NCBI GenBank assembly: GCA_002441395.1
Contig: DJVZ01000027.1
Location: 37,780-87,294, forward strand
Direction of reading: 5' to 3'
From: Spirochaetaceae bacterium UBA6243
GTDB lineage: Bacteria; Spirochaetota; Spirochaetia; Treponematales; Rectinemataceae
DNA length: 49,515 bases
Shown one piece after another: positions 32,586 through 41,601 of the stretch. Positions within the stretch are counted from its first letter, which is position 1. Each line of letters begins with the position of its first letter. The notes under the pieces are model-generated. The model was not told where the DNA came from. It ran no database searches and worked only from the letters and a program-made list of their open reading frames with translations. The translations under genes were made by a program, and so were the position numbers.

Positions 32586-34217
32586 ATGAACTCAAGACTT
32601 TCACTGGCTATCTTTGCCATAGCCATAATCCTCGCGCCGCTTGCGGCGCAGGACCAGGAAACGGAATTCGTCACGGTGTACGGTGCCCAGCTGCCGGAAC
32701 TCGATCCCCAAAAAGCTCTCTTTTCCAACGAGGCACAGATCCATACGGCTCTCTATGAGGGTCTGTTCACCTATGACCCCCAATCGCTCGAACCGGTGCG
32801 CGCCCTGGCACAATCGTGGGAGCGCTCGACCGACAAAAAGGTATACCGTTTTACCATCCGGGAAAACGCGCGCTGGTCCGACGGCACCGCCATTACCGCA
32901 GAAGATTTTGTGCGCTCATGGTTCAGGATGCTCGACTTGAACGCTGAATACGCGACGTTCTTCGATGTGATTACGGGCGCGAAAGAATACCGCATGGGCA
33001 CTGACCACACTCCGGAGCATGTGGGCATCAAGGCCCTCGACGCCCGCACACTCGAAGTGACGCTGCTGCGCCCCGTCGCCTATTTCACAAGGCTGCTCTG
33101 CCATCAATCGTTCTCTCTCATCCACCCTTCGATGTTGAACGTAGAAGACTGGAGGACCGCGATCCCATATCCGGTCAGCGGGCCCTACAAGCCGGTCTCA
33201 ATGACGGATGAGGAGCTTGTGCTCAAAAAAAACGACCAATACTGGGACGCGGAGAATGTCAGCATTCCCACGCTGCGCATGATGTTTACCGACGACGATG
33301 CCCTGGCCACATCGCTGTTCAACACGGGACATGTGCATTGGCTCGACGGCCCCGGCACATACGAGCAGGTGTTGCTGCAGACCGCGATTCAGATCTTTCC
33401 CATCTATTCCACGCATTACTGGTTTTTCAACTGTCGATCCGCGCCCTGGAATGACCAGAGAGTGAGGCGCGCGCTCGCCCTGCTTCTGCCCTGGGACAGC
33501 ATCCGGAGCAGCGATCTCTACAGGCTGCCCGCCGCGACACTCGTGCTGCCATTGCCCGGATATTCAAAAACAAAGGGCATAGAGAAAGCCGACCATGAGG
33601 AAGCGATGAAGCTGCTCTCGGAATCCGGCCATCCGAACGGCGAGGGTCTCCCGGGAATCGTCATCGCGTTCGCCGACTATGAGCGGCCACGTTCGATTGC
33701 CACGGCGTTCAAGACAGAATGGGAAAAGGAGCTCGGTCTGAAGGTGACGCTCAAGCCCATGTCGCCATCCTCATACTATGACACTATCGGAAACCGCGCC
33801 GATACCGCATCATTCACCATCGCACACGAGACATGGATCGGCGATTTTGCGGATCCGGAAGCATTCCTGCAGATGTGGACAAGCGGCGCTCCTCTCAACA
33901 TCGCGGGCTATGACGATTCCGTCTACATGGATTACATGAATCAATCCTACAGTGCGGGCGATGATGCGCGCATGGCGCTCCTCGCAAAGGCTGAGACCGA
34001 ACTTCTGCAGAGCGCTGCGTGCCTTCCCATCTATCACAATTTCGCCGCTTCGATAATCGACACCGATTATATCCAGGGATGGTATCAAAATGCCCTCGAT
34101 GTACATCCCTATAAATATTTGCGCTTTGGTACGCCGAGCGTTAATCCGAATGTCGTACGGGCGGACACGGCCGTCGGGGCTCTGGCATCCGCCGCAGGGG
34201 CATCTTCTTCAAAATAG
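32586..34217 (+). CDS. Oligopeptide ABC transporter substrate-binding protein (OppA family)
   Basis: A 543-residue extracytoplasmic binding protein, SBP family 5. Residues 1-20 are a signal peptide (hydrophobic LAIFAIAIILAPLAA) with a type I-like site before QDQE and no lipobox cysteine. The mature protein opens with the typical PELDPQKALFSNEAQ and has HTALYEGLFTYDP and YRFTIRENARWSDGT. It should bind peptides in the periplasm. The oppBCDF genes are absent here, so it relies on a transporter encoded elsewhere. Start chosen at 32586 because the signal peptide begins there. Confidence 0.93.
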   Translation: MNSRLSLAIFAIAIILAPLAAQDQETEFVTVYGAQLPELDPQKALFSNEAQIHTALYEGLFTYDPQSLEPVRALAQSWERSTDKKVYRFTIRENARWSDGTAITAEDFVRSWFRMLDLNAEYATFFDVITGAKEYRMGTDHTPEHVGIKALDARTLEVTLLRPVAYFTRLLCHQSFSLIHPSMLNVEDWRTAIPYPVSGPYKPVSMTDEELVLKKNDQYWDAENVSIPTLRMMFTDDDALATSLFNTGHVHWLDGPGTYEQVLLQTAIQIFPIYSTHYWFFNCRSAPWNDQRVRRALALLLPWDSIRSSDLYRLPAATLVLPLPGYSKTKGIEKADHEEAMKLLSESGHPNGEGLPGIVIAFADYERPRSIATAFKTEWEKELGLKVTLKPMSPSSYYDTIGNRADTASFTIAHETWIGDFADPEAFLQMWTSGAPLNIAGYDDSVYMDYMNQSYSAGDDARMALLAKAETELLQSAACLPIYHNFAASIIDTDYIQGWYQNALDVHPYKYLRFGTPSVNPNVVRADTAVGALASAAGASSSK

Positions 34218-34238
34218 GTCGCAGCAACAGGAATTACC

Positions 34239-35387
34239 ATGCAAAGCAACGATGAAACCGGAGAATTTCTCAAAAGCCTGGGTTTCCCGCAGCTCAACAT
34301 CCATACGATGAGCCGTCACCATGATTTTATCTCCGCAGGCAAGCGCATCCTCGTCATCGGGCCCATGGGCTCGGGCAAGACCGAGTTCTCAGCGCGCGTC
34401 TGGCGCGACAGCAGGGTCGCTCTCAAGAAAAAAGGTGCCGCGGCGCGCCTCACGAGTTCCGGCAATGTCGATCGCAGAGATATCTTTATCGTCCGCTCCG
34501 CCCTCGACAAGAGCCGTTTCCCGGATTACCCCGAGGATGCCCTCGCATACCGCGGGGGCTACGAGCGCTGCGGGGACAGGATCGGGTCGGCAAAGGATTC
34601 TTTCAGCCTCGAGATGCTCATCGCCGAAAACCCGGCAGTGGGCACCTGGGTTATCGATGAGGCCGCCTTTTTTGACGAACGCATCGCGTATCTTATGAAG
34701 GACGAGGCCGAATCAAGGGGACTCTGCTTCATATACCCTACCCTCGTACTCAATTTCCGCAGGGAAATATTCAACCAGACCGCAAGGCTATTGCTAGAAA
34801 CGGCGACTGACATTATCCCCTTCACGGCATACTGTGAGCACGAGGAGTGCCTCAAAGATTCGCTCTATACCTATCGCTACTATTTGGTGGATGAACAGGA
34901 ATGCCCGGCGCTGTACTTCGATCCCCTCATCATAATCGGAGGAGACCGCACAAAACATGACGGGCGCGAGCCGAACTACTGCACCCGCTGCGACGAACAC
35001 CATTATTTGCCAGGCAAGGAATACACGTTTTTCACACTCAAGCCACTCGGGGAACTGGCCGCGCGCGGCAATATTGCGCCACTGCTTGCCGAACTGAACG
35101 CTTTGCAGGGAAACATCAAAGATTCGCGACTCTATGCCTCGATTGAAAGCCGCTGTACGGAAGGACAAGAGCACGAGGTGCAGATGAACGCTCTCAAGGT
35201 GCCGCTCATCGCGGAGCGTGCACTTGTGTATCTCTATGCCGAACAGAATCTTTTATCAGAAGAACAGATGCGTTTCTTTATCTCTGAGCTCAATCTCGAC
35301 AAAGACTATCTGAGCCAGAGACTCGCGGACAACAGACGTCCCCTGGCACTTTACGAGCGTCCCGTGCCCAGCGCCTCTTTTGCATAG
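34239..35387 (+). CDS. tdk: Thymidine kinase-like protein with a C-terminal extension
   Basis: A 382-residue protein related to type II (TK1-like) thymidine kinases. It has P-loop GPMGSGKTEF (41-50), VIDEAAFFDERI (138-149; the catalytic Glu is expected here), and YPTLVLNFRREIF corresponding to the thymidine-contact region. Zinc ligands are probably C199, C204, C248 and C251. IIIGGDRTKHDGREPNYCTR resembles the lasso that closes over the base. It is almost twice the usual length: the last 110 residues have no known domain. Salvage of thymidine to dTMP is the likely role. It overlaps the convergent AlaX-like gene by 37 bases. Confidence 0.8.
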   Translation: MQSNDETGEFLKSLGFPQLNIHTMSRHHDFISAGKRILVIGPMGSGKTEFSARVWRDSRVALKKKGAAARLTSSGNVDRRDIFIVRSALDKSRFPDYPEDALAYRGGYERCGDRIGSAKDSFSLEMLIAENPAVGTWVIDEAAFFDERIAYLMKDEAESRGLCFIYPTLVLNFRREIFNQTARLLLETATDIIPFTAYCEHEECLKDSLYTYRYYLVDEQECPALYFDPLIIIGGDRTKHDGREPNYCTRCDEHHYLPGKEYTFFTLKPLGELAARGNIAPLLAELNALQGNIKDSRLYASIESRCTEGQEHEVQMNALKVPLIAERALVYLYAEQNLLSEEQMRFFISELNLDKDYLSQRLADNRRPLALYERPVPSASFA

Positions 35388-36610
35388 CCCGCAAACAGGA
35401 CTGCCTGGTCAGGCGATGCGAAATTCGCTCTGAAGAAAGTCGCGCCCCCTCCTCCCTTTCCGCCCAGTGCAGTCATTTTCTCTTTCAAGAGCTCCGCCAG
35501 CGCCGGAAAGTTGCCGTGCTGCACAACCTGTACCACGACAGTCGAATCAGGCAGAGAGACCGCGATGGCAGCCCTTCCGAGCACGGCCGCAGCTTTGACA
35601 AGCCCCGTCCCTCTCTCCGCGTCTTCATCCTCGAGCTTGAATTCGAGCACGGCCTCCGGTTCGGCCTGCGAAATGGCCAGCCTTGCCTCTGCCTCGGCGC
35701 GCTGCTGTGCGCATTTCTTTGTTTTTTTCTCGAGGTGTGCGGTCTTCTCCATACTGTCCCGCAGGCGGGCCGAGAGGTCTCCCACGCCCGCGCCGAGCAG
35801 CAGCGCAGCCTGTTTCGCCTCTTCATATGCCTTAAACAGCAATTCGAGCGCATGCGCTCCAGCCGCAAAATACACGCGCACATTGCCCTTGTACCGCTCG
35901 AGCGAGAGCAGTTTCAGCGCCCGGAGCTGGCCGGTCCGTTCGACATGAGTGCCACCGCAGGGCGACCAGTCGTACCCGTCAATCTCAACGACCCTGATGA
36001 CGGCCTCGTCCGCGGGCGGTCTTTTTCTCAGCCTGAACGCAGCCACATCTTCGGGAGGGCAATAATGGATTCGCACCAGAACATCGCGCTCAATCCACCC
36101 CTCAACCTTGGCTTCGATCTCCTCAAGCGGCAAATCTGCCGGATTTTTGGCCGAGACATCGATGGTACAGTAGTCGGTGCCAAGGTGGAACGAGAGCGTA
36201 TGAATGCCGTAGTCCTGCTCAAGCACCGCCGACAGCAGATGCTGGCCCGTGTGCTGCTGCATATGGTAGAGGCGGCGCTGCCAGTCGATGCGCAGATGCA
36301 CGGATGCTCCTGCTCGTACTCCCTTTTGCGCGAGCCATGCCCCGCCATTTCCAGCTTCTGGGGGAATTTCTACAAAATGCCATATCTGTCCGTCGATTTC
36401 CTGTACATCGACGACGCGCGCCCTCTCAATGAAACCTAAATCGGGAGGCTGTCCTCCACCCTCCGGATAAAAGATTGTCGTATCGAGCAAAACGCGCACA
36501 TGCCCTGGCTTCACGCCATCCTCCCATTCTGTCGCCATGACGATGGCGTCGGCTTCCGAAAGCCAGGGATTCCTGTAAAACAGCCTTTCATCGAGTGCGC
36601 GCGCATTCAT
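35351..36610 (-). CDS. AlaX-like alanyl-tRNA editing protein with DHHA1 domain
   Basis: A 419-residue stand-alone relative of the editing half of alanyl-tRNA synthetase (AlaX-L type). The zinc site is H120 and H124 in QQHTGQHLL with C218 and H222 in CGGTHV. The N-terminal barrel has YPEGGGQPPDLG. A coiled coil (about 270-320) leads to a DHHA1-type domain ending in GGKGGGGATFFRANF. It should remove serine or glycine wrongly charged to tRNA-Ala in the cytoplasm. There is no aminoacylation domain. The ATG at 36610 is the natural start. It overlaps the thymidine kinase gene by 37 bases. Confidence 0.93.
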   Translation of the reverse strand: MNARALDERLFYRNPWLSEADAIVMATEWEDGVKPGHVRVLLDTTIFYPEGGGQPPDLGFIERARVVDVQEIDGQIWHFVEIPPEAGNGGAWLAQKGVRAGASVHLRIDWQRRLYHMQQHTGQHLLSAVLEQDYGIHTLSFHLGTDYCTIDVSAKNPADLPLEEIEAKVEGWIERDVLVRIHYCPPEDVAAFRLRKRPPADEAVIRVVEIDGYDWSPCGGTHVERTGQLRALKLLSLERYKGNVRVYFAAGAHALELLFKAYEEAKQAALLLGAGVGDLSARLRDSMEKTAHLEKKTKKCAQQRAEAEARLAISQAEPEAVLEFKLEDEDAERGTGLVKAAAVLGRAAIAVSLPDSTVVVQVVQHGNFPALAELLKEKMTALGGKGGGGATFFRANFASPDQAVLFAGYAKEALGTGRS

Positions 36611-36654
36611 CGAACTATCCTTAGAAATGTAATGTACATTCTTGCTGGCAATGG

Positions 36655-39555
36655 CTAGGCGCCGGTAACAGTCATGCTGCCCTTATCATCGAGCTGACGC
36701 CCCTCTTCGTAATCAATATCTTCTTCCTCAAATGGCTGATCGCGGACATAGACGGGCCGCACGACGCCATTCTCATTCTGTACCCGAATCGCAATCGTCT
36801 TCGTAATCCCTGATTCTTCCATCGTGACACCGAGCAGCGTGTCGGCGCAGGCGACTGTCTTTTTATTGTGCGTTATCACGATGAACTGACTGGCGGTGCC
36901 GAATTCTCTCAAGAGGTTGACCAGCTGAATGATATTGCCTTCATCCAGCGCCGCGTCGATTTCATCCAGGAAGCAGAAGGGCGAGGGCTTGACCATGTAC
37001 GTGGCAAACAGAAGCGCAATCGCCGTGAGCGTCCTCTCGCCGCCCGAGAGCAGCGATATATTCTCAAGCTTCTTCCCTGGCGGCTGCGCGTAGATCTCGA
37101 TGCCGCTCTCCAGCACATGGTCGGCATCGAGGAGGCGCAACTCGGCTCTTCCTCCGCCGAAAAGCCTGCGGAACATATTGTGAAAATTCTTCTTGATTCT
37201 GTTATAGGTGTCGACAAAAAGCTGGGCGCTCTCGGTGCGGATCTCGTCCGTGATGCGCACCAGGTCCGTCCGAGCCTTCACCATATCCTCGTATTGGCCG
37301 GTCAAGAACTCGTAGCGCTGCCGCACTTCCTCAAATTCTTCGGGGGCCATGAGGTTGACGGAGCCGAGCGAAGACAGCGACGACTTCAGCGACGCGAGCT
37401 CTTCCCGAATCTCCGCAATGGGTCTGCGAATTTCGTACATCCTGGTTTCATATGCCGAGAGGTCCCGCGAATAGAGCTCTGTGAAAGTATCCTTGAGATT
37501 CCGAATCTCGGTTTCGCTCTGGGCCATCGCCATGTGCAGGTCCTCAAGCTCCTGCTGCATCGCCTGCAACTTCTGCTCGAGCTCCGAGGATTCCTTGCGC
37601 TTCTCCGCAAGATCGGCGGTTCGCTGGCTTATGGAGTTCTCAAGCTCTGTCATATCCTCCGAAAGACGGCGGCCTTTTTGCTCAATTTCGGCGAGCTCCT
37701 CTTCGAGAGTCCCGAGCTCCTCGTCGAGCTCGTCGAGGCGTCTCTGTTCACCCGCAAGCTCGTTGGCGATCTCCCTGCGGTAGGACTCCTGGCCGGCAAT
37801 CTCCCGCCTCAGCACCGAAAGCGCCTCCTGGGCGGCCTCCATCTGAGCCTGTATCTTGGTCTTTTCCATCCGCGCTTCTTCGAGGGTCCTGCGGTAGGTC
37901 TCGATTTTCTTTGCGAGATCGCCATTCCGCGCAGAGAGCGCCTGATTTTCGGTATCGATCTCCCTGAGCCGCTCCGCATGCGCAGAAATGGCCGCGTCAA
38001 TGCGCCGTTTCTGCGTCATCACGCCTTCGGGCGCGACCAGCTCATTGAGAAAACTCGGAGCGATGGCGATGTATTGCTGAAAGTCCTTTTCCAGCCACTT
38101 CGACTTCGAGGAGAGTTCGCGCAGGTCCGCAGAGAGTCTCTCGATCTCCTGCGCTCGCTCCTGAGAGCTGAGGGTGGTCGCGATCCGCGCGTAATCCTGA
38201 AGCCTGTCGGCACGGGACGCGACCGAAAGCGCAATTTCGGTGATCCCCTGGCGGATCTGTGCCTCGAGCTTCTGCCGCTGCTCAATCTGGGTCTCGGACT
38301 GGCGCAGGCGCTCATCGACGAGCTGGGCGATCCTCTCCGTGATCGTATCGAGTTCCTGGCGAAGCTGCGCCGTCTTCTGGCCGATCTCCTTCGATTCTTC
38401 GGCGTTCTGCCTGATGGTCCCCTCATTGGCCTTCACCGAGAGGGCCGCGGCGGAAATGTTCTCGTCGAAGGTGTGGATGTTGGCCTCGACTTCGCGAATA
38501 CGCGCCCGGTAGCCCGCGTATTCGGCCTCTTTTTCGCCCTCTTCATCCTGGAGAGACTCGATCTTCGCGGCGATAGCGCGATCGCGCCCCTGGAGCTGCT
38601 CAATTTTCGTCTTCAGCTCGCGGCACCGCTCCGCGAGGAGCGTCTTTTGCTTTTCCTTGCCATTTTTTTCGACCGCAAGACCATACAGCAGCTTCTGCAT
38701 CTCGACGAGCCTGGCCTCGAGTTCGTTGACGAGATCGAGCCCCTCCGACATCGACGCGCTCATATTGTCGATGCGCTGAACGAGGGCCTCGCGTTCCTTT
38801 TTCTTCTGGTCGAACGCGGCGCTGCTGCGGTCGCGCTCGCGGACATATTGCCGCAGACGCACGAGGTAGAGATCGAGCTCGGTCTCAAATATCTTATCTT
38901 TTAATTGTCGGTACTGTACGGTTTTTTCGGCCTGTACCTTCAGGCTCTCATAGGAGTGCTTGACTTCGCGGACGATGCCTTCAATCTGGCGCATATTCTC
39001 TTCGGTTTTCGCGAGCTTGAGCTCAGCCTCGCGCGCGCGGACTTTATGCTTGGTGATGCCCGCGGCTTCTTCAAAGAGGTATCGCCTGTCCTCCGGCTTC
39101 GACGAGAGAACCTGGTCGATGCGTCCCTGCTCCATCACCGAATAGGCCGACTTGCCTATCCCCGTATCCCAGAAGAGCTCCCGCACCTCTTTCAGTTTTG
39201 ACTGTTTTCCATTGATGAAATATTCGTTTTCACCGGAGCGGTAGAGCCGCCGTTTCACCTCGATCTCGGGCACATCGAGGGGAAGAGCCCCGCCGTCGTT
39301 GCTGATGGTTATCGCCACTTCCGCGACCGAGAGGGGGCGCCTGTTCTCCGTGCCGTTGAAGATGATGTCTTCCATCGACTCGGCGCGCAGGCTCTTCGCC
39401 GACTGTTCGCCGACAACCCACTTTATGGCATCGACGATATTGGATTTTCCACAGCCGTTCGGTCCGAGCAGCGCTGAAATCCCCTGGGAAAACTCGATGC
39501 GCACCCTGTCCGCAAATGACTTGAATCCGAATATTTCAAGGCTTTTCAAATACAC
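36655..39555 (-). CDS. smc: Chromosome segregation ATPase SMC, apparently lacking the canonical hinge
   Basis: A 966-residue SMC protein. The N-terminal head has Walker A GPNGCGKSNIVDAIKW (31-46) and GTENRRPLSVAEVAI; the C-terminal head has signature LLSGGERTLTAIALL (from 835) and Walker B FCFLDEIDAALD. In between are two long coiled-coil arms (about 165-490 and 520-770). The globular hinge of about 120-150 residues expected between them is missing. Instead only IAIAPSFLNELVAPEGVM (496-513) breaks the coils. Usual bacterial SMC is near 1180 residues, which matches loss of the hinge. The start is GTG at 39555 behind AAAAGGG. It is downstream of the HTH-PtsN gene, separated by a terminator. ScpA and ScpB are not in the window. 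Confidence 0.94.
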   Translation of the reverse strand: MYLKSLEIFGFKSFADRVRIEFSQGISALLGPNGCGKSNIVDAIKWVVGEQSAKSLRAESMEDIIFNGTENRRPLSVAEVAITISNDGGALPLDVPEIEVKRRLYRSGENEYFINGKQSKLKEVRELFWDTGIGKSAYSVMEQGRIDQVLSSKPEDRRYLFEEAAGITKHKVRAREAELKLAKTEENMRQIEGIVREVKHSYESLKVQAEKTVQYRQLKDKIFETELDLYLVRLRQYVRERDRSSAAFDQKKKEREALVQRIDNMSASMSEGLDLVNELEARLVEMQKLLYGLAVEKNGKEKQKTLLAERCRELKTKIEQLQGRDRAIAAKIESLQDEEGEKEAEYAGYRARIREVEANIHTFDENISAAALSVKANEGTIRQNAEESKEIGQKTAQLRQELDTITERIAQLVDERLRQSETQIEQRQKLEAQIRQGITEIALSVASRADRLQDYARIATTLSSQERAQEIERLSADLRELSSKSKWLEKDFQQYIAIAPSFLNELVAPEGVMTQKRRIDAAISAHAERLREIDTENQALSARNGDLAKKIETYRRTLEEARMEKTKIQAQMEAAQEALSVLRREIAGQESYRREIANELAGEQRRLDELDEELGTLEEELAEIEQKGRRLSEDMTELENSISQRTADLAEKRKESSELEQKLQAMQQELEDLHMAMAQSETEIRNLKDTFTELYSRDLSAYETRMYEIRRPIAEIREELASLKSSLSSLGSVNLMAPEEFEEVRQRYEFLTGQYEDMVKARTDLVRITDEIRTESAQLFVDTYNRIKKNFHNMFRRLFGGGRAELRLLDADHVLESGIEIYAQPPGKKLENISLLSGGERTLTAIALLFATYMVKPSPFCFLDEIDAALDEGNIIQLVNLLREFGTASQFIVITHNKKTVACADTLLGVTMEESGITKTIAIRVQNENGVVRPVYVRDQPFEEEDIDYEEGRQLDDKGSMTVTGA

Positions 39556-39571
39556 AAGGCATTCCCTTTTC

Positions 39572-39620
39572 AATAAAATAAAAAGCACCCGCAGAAACGC
39601 ACTGGCGCGCTGCAGGTGCT
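39572..39620 (-). terminator. Intrinsic terminator of the HTH-PtsN gene
   Basis: Arms 39584-39594 and 39610-39620 pair over 11 bases with one mismatch (AGCACCTGCAG type). On the minus strand the hairpin is followed by TTTTTATTTTATT. It lies between the ptsN stop (39641) and the smc start. Confidence 0.8.
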
Positions 39621-39640
39621 CTCATCAAAGCGAGGCGGCG

Positions 39641-40294
39641 TTACTGATCCTGCTGGATGAGCAGATCGTATGCCTCATTCGCCGTTTTGCAGCCCAGAAG
39701 CCCATCCCGCAGTTCCACCACCTTGAGCCGCGCGGAAAAAAACGAAAGTGTCTGCAGGTAATACGCATGCTGATTATACGCCGCGGCAATCATGAATAAA
39801 AGCCGGACAGGCACATCGTCGAGGGTCTGGAAGTCGGTGATGTCGCACCGCGATATGCCAATGGAAATCACCAAATCCGTCACGGAATTCAGGCGAACAT
39901 GGGGAATCGCAATGCCTTTTCCAATCGCAGTGCTCATGAGCTCCTCACGTCGCAGAATTTCAGAGATCAACTCCTGTCTATTTTTAATCTGGGGTGCAGT
40001 TGAAAGATTCTCTGAAAGGGCAATCAGCGTATCGCGCTTTGAGGGATAATTCAGAAACAGAATTCGATCGGGAGAGATAATATTCTGAATTTTTACGCTG
40101 CTGATGAACGCTACTGGCCGATTCGAAGAAAGACGTTCATTGACCCATCGTTCAATTTCACTTTTTTTGAAGCGCCAGACAGTGCCAATCTTTCCGGAAG
40201 GTATCTCGCCTTTCTGCGCCCAATCGTATACTGTTCGTTCGGATACCCGCAAGTATTTCGCTACTTCTTCAATGGTCAGGATATCGTCATCCAT
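39641..40294 (-). CDS. ptsN: HTH (excisionase/MerR-like)-PTS EIIA fusion, PtsN-type
   Basis: A 217-residue two-domain protein. Residues 5-53 form a winged helix-turn-helix of the excisionase family (LTIEEVAKYLRVSERTVYDW and WRFKKSEIERWV). Residues 68-215 are an EIIA domain of the fructose/nitrogen PTS class with phospho-histidine H132 in GIAIPHVRL. The fusion implies a DNA-binding regulator controlled by phosphorylation from the PTS relay; the targets are unknown. It has its own promoter and GGAGGG ribosome site, and ends at a terminator before smc. HPr and EI are not in the window. Confidence 0.88.
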   Translation of the reverse strand: MDDDILTIEEVAKYLRVSERTVYDWAQKGEIPSGKIGTVWRFKKSEIERWVNERLSSNRPVAFISSVKIQNIISPDRILFLNYPSKRDTLIALSENLSTAPQIKNRQELISEILRREELMSTAIGKGIAIPHVRLNSVTDLVISIGISRCDITDFQTLDDVPVRLLFMIAAAYNQHAYYLQTLSFFSARLKVVELRDGLLGCKTANEAYDLLIQQDQ

Positions 40295-40328
40295 GCGATA
40301 CTTCCCTCCGAGTTGAAATTTCTGACAT

Positions 40329-40358
40329 ATTATTGAATCTTGTGGTAAGGTCTGTCAA
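40329..40358 (-). promoter_or_regulatory. Promoter of the HTH-PtsN gene
   Basis: On the minus strand, TTGACA (40358-40353), 18 bases and AATAAT (40334-40329), with the start expected near 40321 and the ATG at 40294. Confidence 0.65.
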
Positions 40359-40377
40359 GTATTGGAAAATAGTATTT

Positions 40378-41181
40378 TCAGCCTTTGCCATTTTCTTCGA
40401 TTTCCCATGATTCGAGGAATTTTTCCACGGACTTCGACGGAAATCCTTCATTCCTCAGATGAGCACGCAGGAGCGAGCGTCTTTCAGCAAACGACAAGCT
40501 TTTTGGCTCTATTTCTGAGTCGTCCCCAGACATTCCCGCTGCGTTCTGTGTCCGGTACAGGCTTCGGTTATCCCCCCTGCTGGCGCGGGAAAAAGTCTTG
40601 GTGCGCCTCAGGATATTGGCGGTGCTCTTTCGAATTGCTTCCTGCATGCTGTCCTCTTCGAGCGCCGCAAAGCCGTCGGCAAGTATAAGCTTGGGGTTTT
40701 CAAATAGGCCGACGCGCGGCCATGCAATCGTCTTTATGCGATCCGGCCCCTGCCCTCTTCTCACTAAATGAGATTGCAGGAGCAATGTGACATAACGGCG
40801 ATCGTCGACATAGCGCTCAGTGCACATCCACAGGAGGCAGGTGCGGGCAATCTCGGGCTCATATCCTCTTTTCAGCAATTTCTCGTAGAGTTGCTTCGAA
40901 GCCTGTTCGGCGCGCGAAACGATCGACAGTGCATCTTTGCGCGCTTTGTGGAGCGCATTCAGCCGGTCAAGCACAGAGACAGCACCTTCATCAAAAGACT
41001 CATCCCCCACGAGAGTGACCGCAGTCCTGTCTGCAGCCATCAAGGTTCGGGTGCCGCGGTCGAATGAGCAGCCAAGCATCTGTACATCTTTGGCATCAAA
41101 ATTAAACATAAGGCCTCCAGAGACCGCCACTTCGAGCGTTCCAGAGGCCTTTTCGCGAACGGATTCGATCCGCATCGCCAT
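40378..41181 (-). CDS. recX: RecX-family regulatory protein
   Basis: A 267-residue protein with the layout of RecX, a modulator of RecA filaments. A 70-residue N-terminal extension (a beta-rich segment with LEVAVSGGLMFNF) precedes the tandem three-helix repeats, for example ASKQLYEKLLKRGYEPEIA and ERYVDDRRYVTLLLQSHLVR. The C-terminal repeat with AERRSLLRAHLRNEGFPSKS is also present. The segment between (about 146-225) is less conserved and includes a basic stretch, ILRRTKTFSRASRGDNRS. The ATG at 41181 lies 3 bases after the rpsI stop, so it is probably co-transcribed with the ribosomal genes. RecA is not in the window. Confidence 0.8.
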   Translation of the reverse strand: MAMRIESVREKASGTLEVAVSGGLMFNFDAKDVQMLGCSFDRGTRTLMAADRTAVTLVGDESFDEGAVSVLDRLNALHKARKDALSIVSRAEQASKQLYEKLLKRGYEPEIARTCLLWMCTERYVDDRRYVTLLLQSHLVRRGQGPDRIKTIAWPRVGLFENPKLILADGFAALEEDSMQEAIRKSTANILRRTKTFSRASRGDNRSLYRTQNAAGMSGDDSEIEPKSLSFAERRSLLRAHLRNEGFPSKSVEKFLESWEIEENGKG

Positions 41182-41184
41182 ACG

Positions 41185-41583
41185 TCAGCGCTTGGAGAAC
41201 TGGAATCTCCGGCGTGCACCACGCTGGCCGTATTTCTTGCGCTCGACCATGCGCGGGTCACGAGTGAGCAGCCCAATCGCTTTGAGCGACACATGGTTTG
41301 CCGGATCAATCTGCGCGAGAGCGCGGGCAAGTCCATGCGTGCATGCGCCAGCCTGACCCGTGGGGCCACCGCCAATCACGGTGATATATGCGTCAAACTT
41401 ATTTTCACTGTCAGTGACGAGGAGCGGCTTGCGCACCTGTGCGACGAGACCTTCGACCGGGAAATATTCCTTGAGATCCTTCTGATTAATGATTATTTTG
41501 CCGGAGCCTTCGCGGAGAAATACCCTCGCGATTGCGCATTTGCGGCGTCCCGTGCCGATACCAAGGTTGATATTCTTAACCAT
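41185..41583 (-). CDS. rpsI: 30S ribosomal protein S9
   Basis: A 132-residue S9. It shows GTGRRKCAIARVFLREGSGK near the start, GGGPTGQAGACTHGLARAL, and DPRMVERKKYGQRGARRRFQ at the C-terminus, ending in the universal SKR that reaches the decoding centre. The ATG at 41583 has GGAAGG upstream. It follows rplM in the standard order. Confidence 0.99.
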   Translation of the reverse strand: MVKNINLGIGTGRRKCAIARVFLREGSGKIIINQKDLKEYFPVEGLVAQVRKPLLVTDSENKFDAYITVIGGGPTGQAGACTHGLARALAQIDPANHVSLKAIGLLTRDPRMVERKKYGQRGARRRFQFSKR

Positions 41584-41601
41584 TTTGCCTTCCTTCCTCA
41601 A

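Noticed and set aside
35516..36439. Plus-strand 307-codon frame opposite the AlaX-like gene
   Set aside because: Antisense shadow; the minus strand has the complete zinc-site motifs.
36868..38904. Very long plus-strand open frame (678 codons) antisense to smc
   Set aside because: It is the mirror of SMC coiled-coil codons; its composition (Leu/Arg/Val-rich) is typical of an antisense shadow and no domain is seen.
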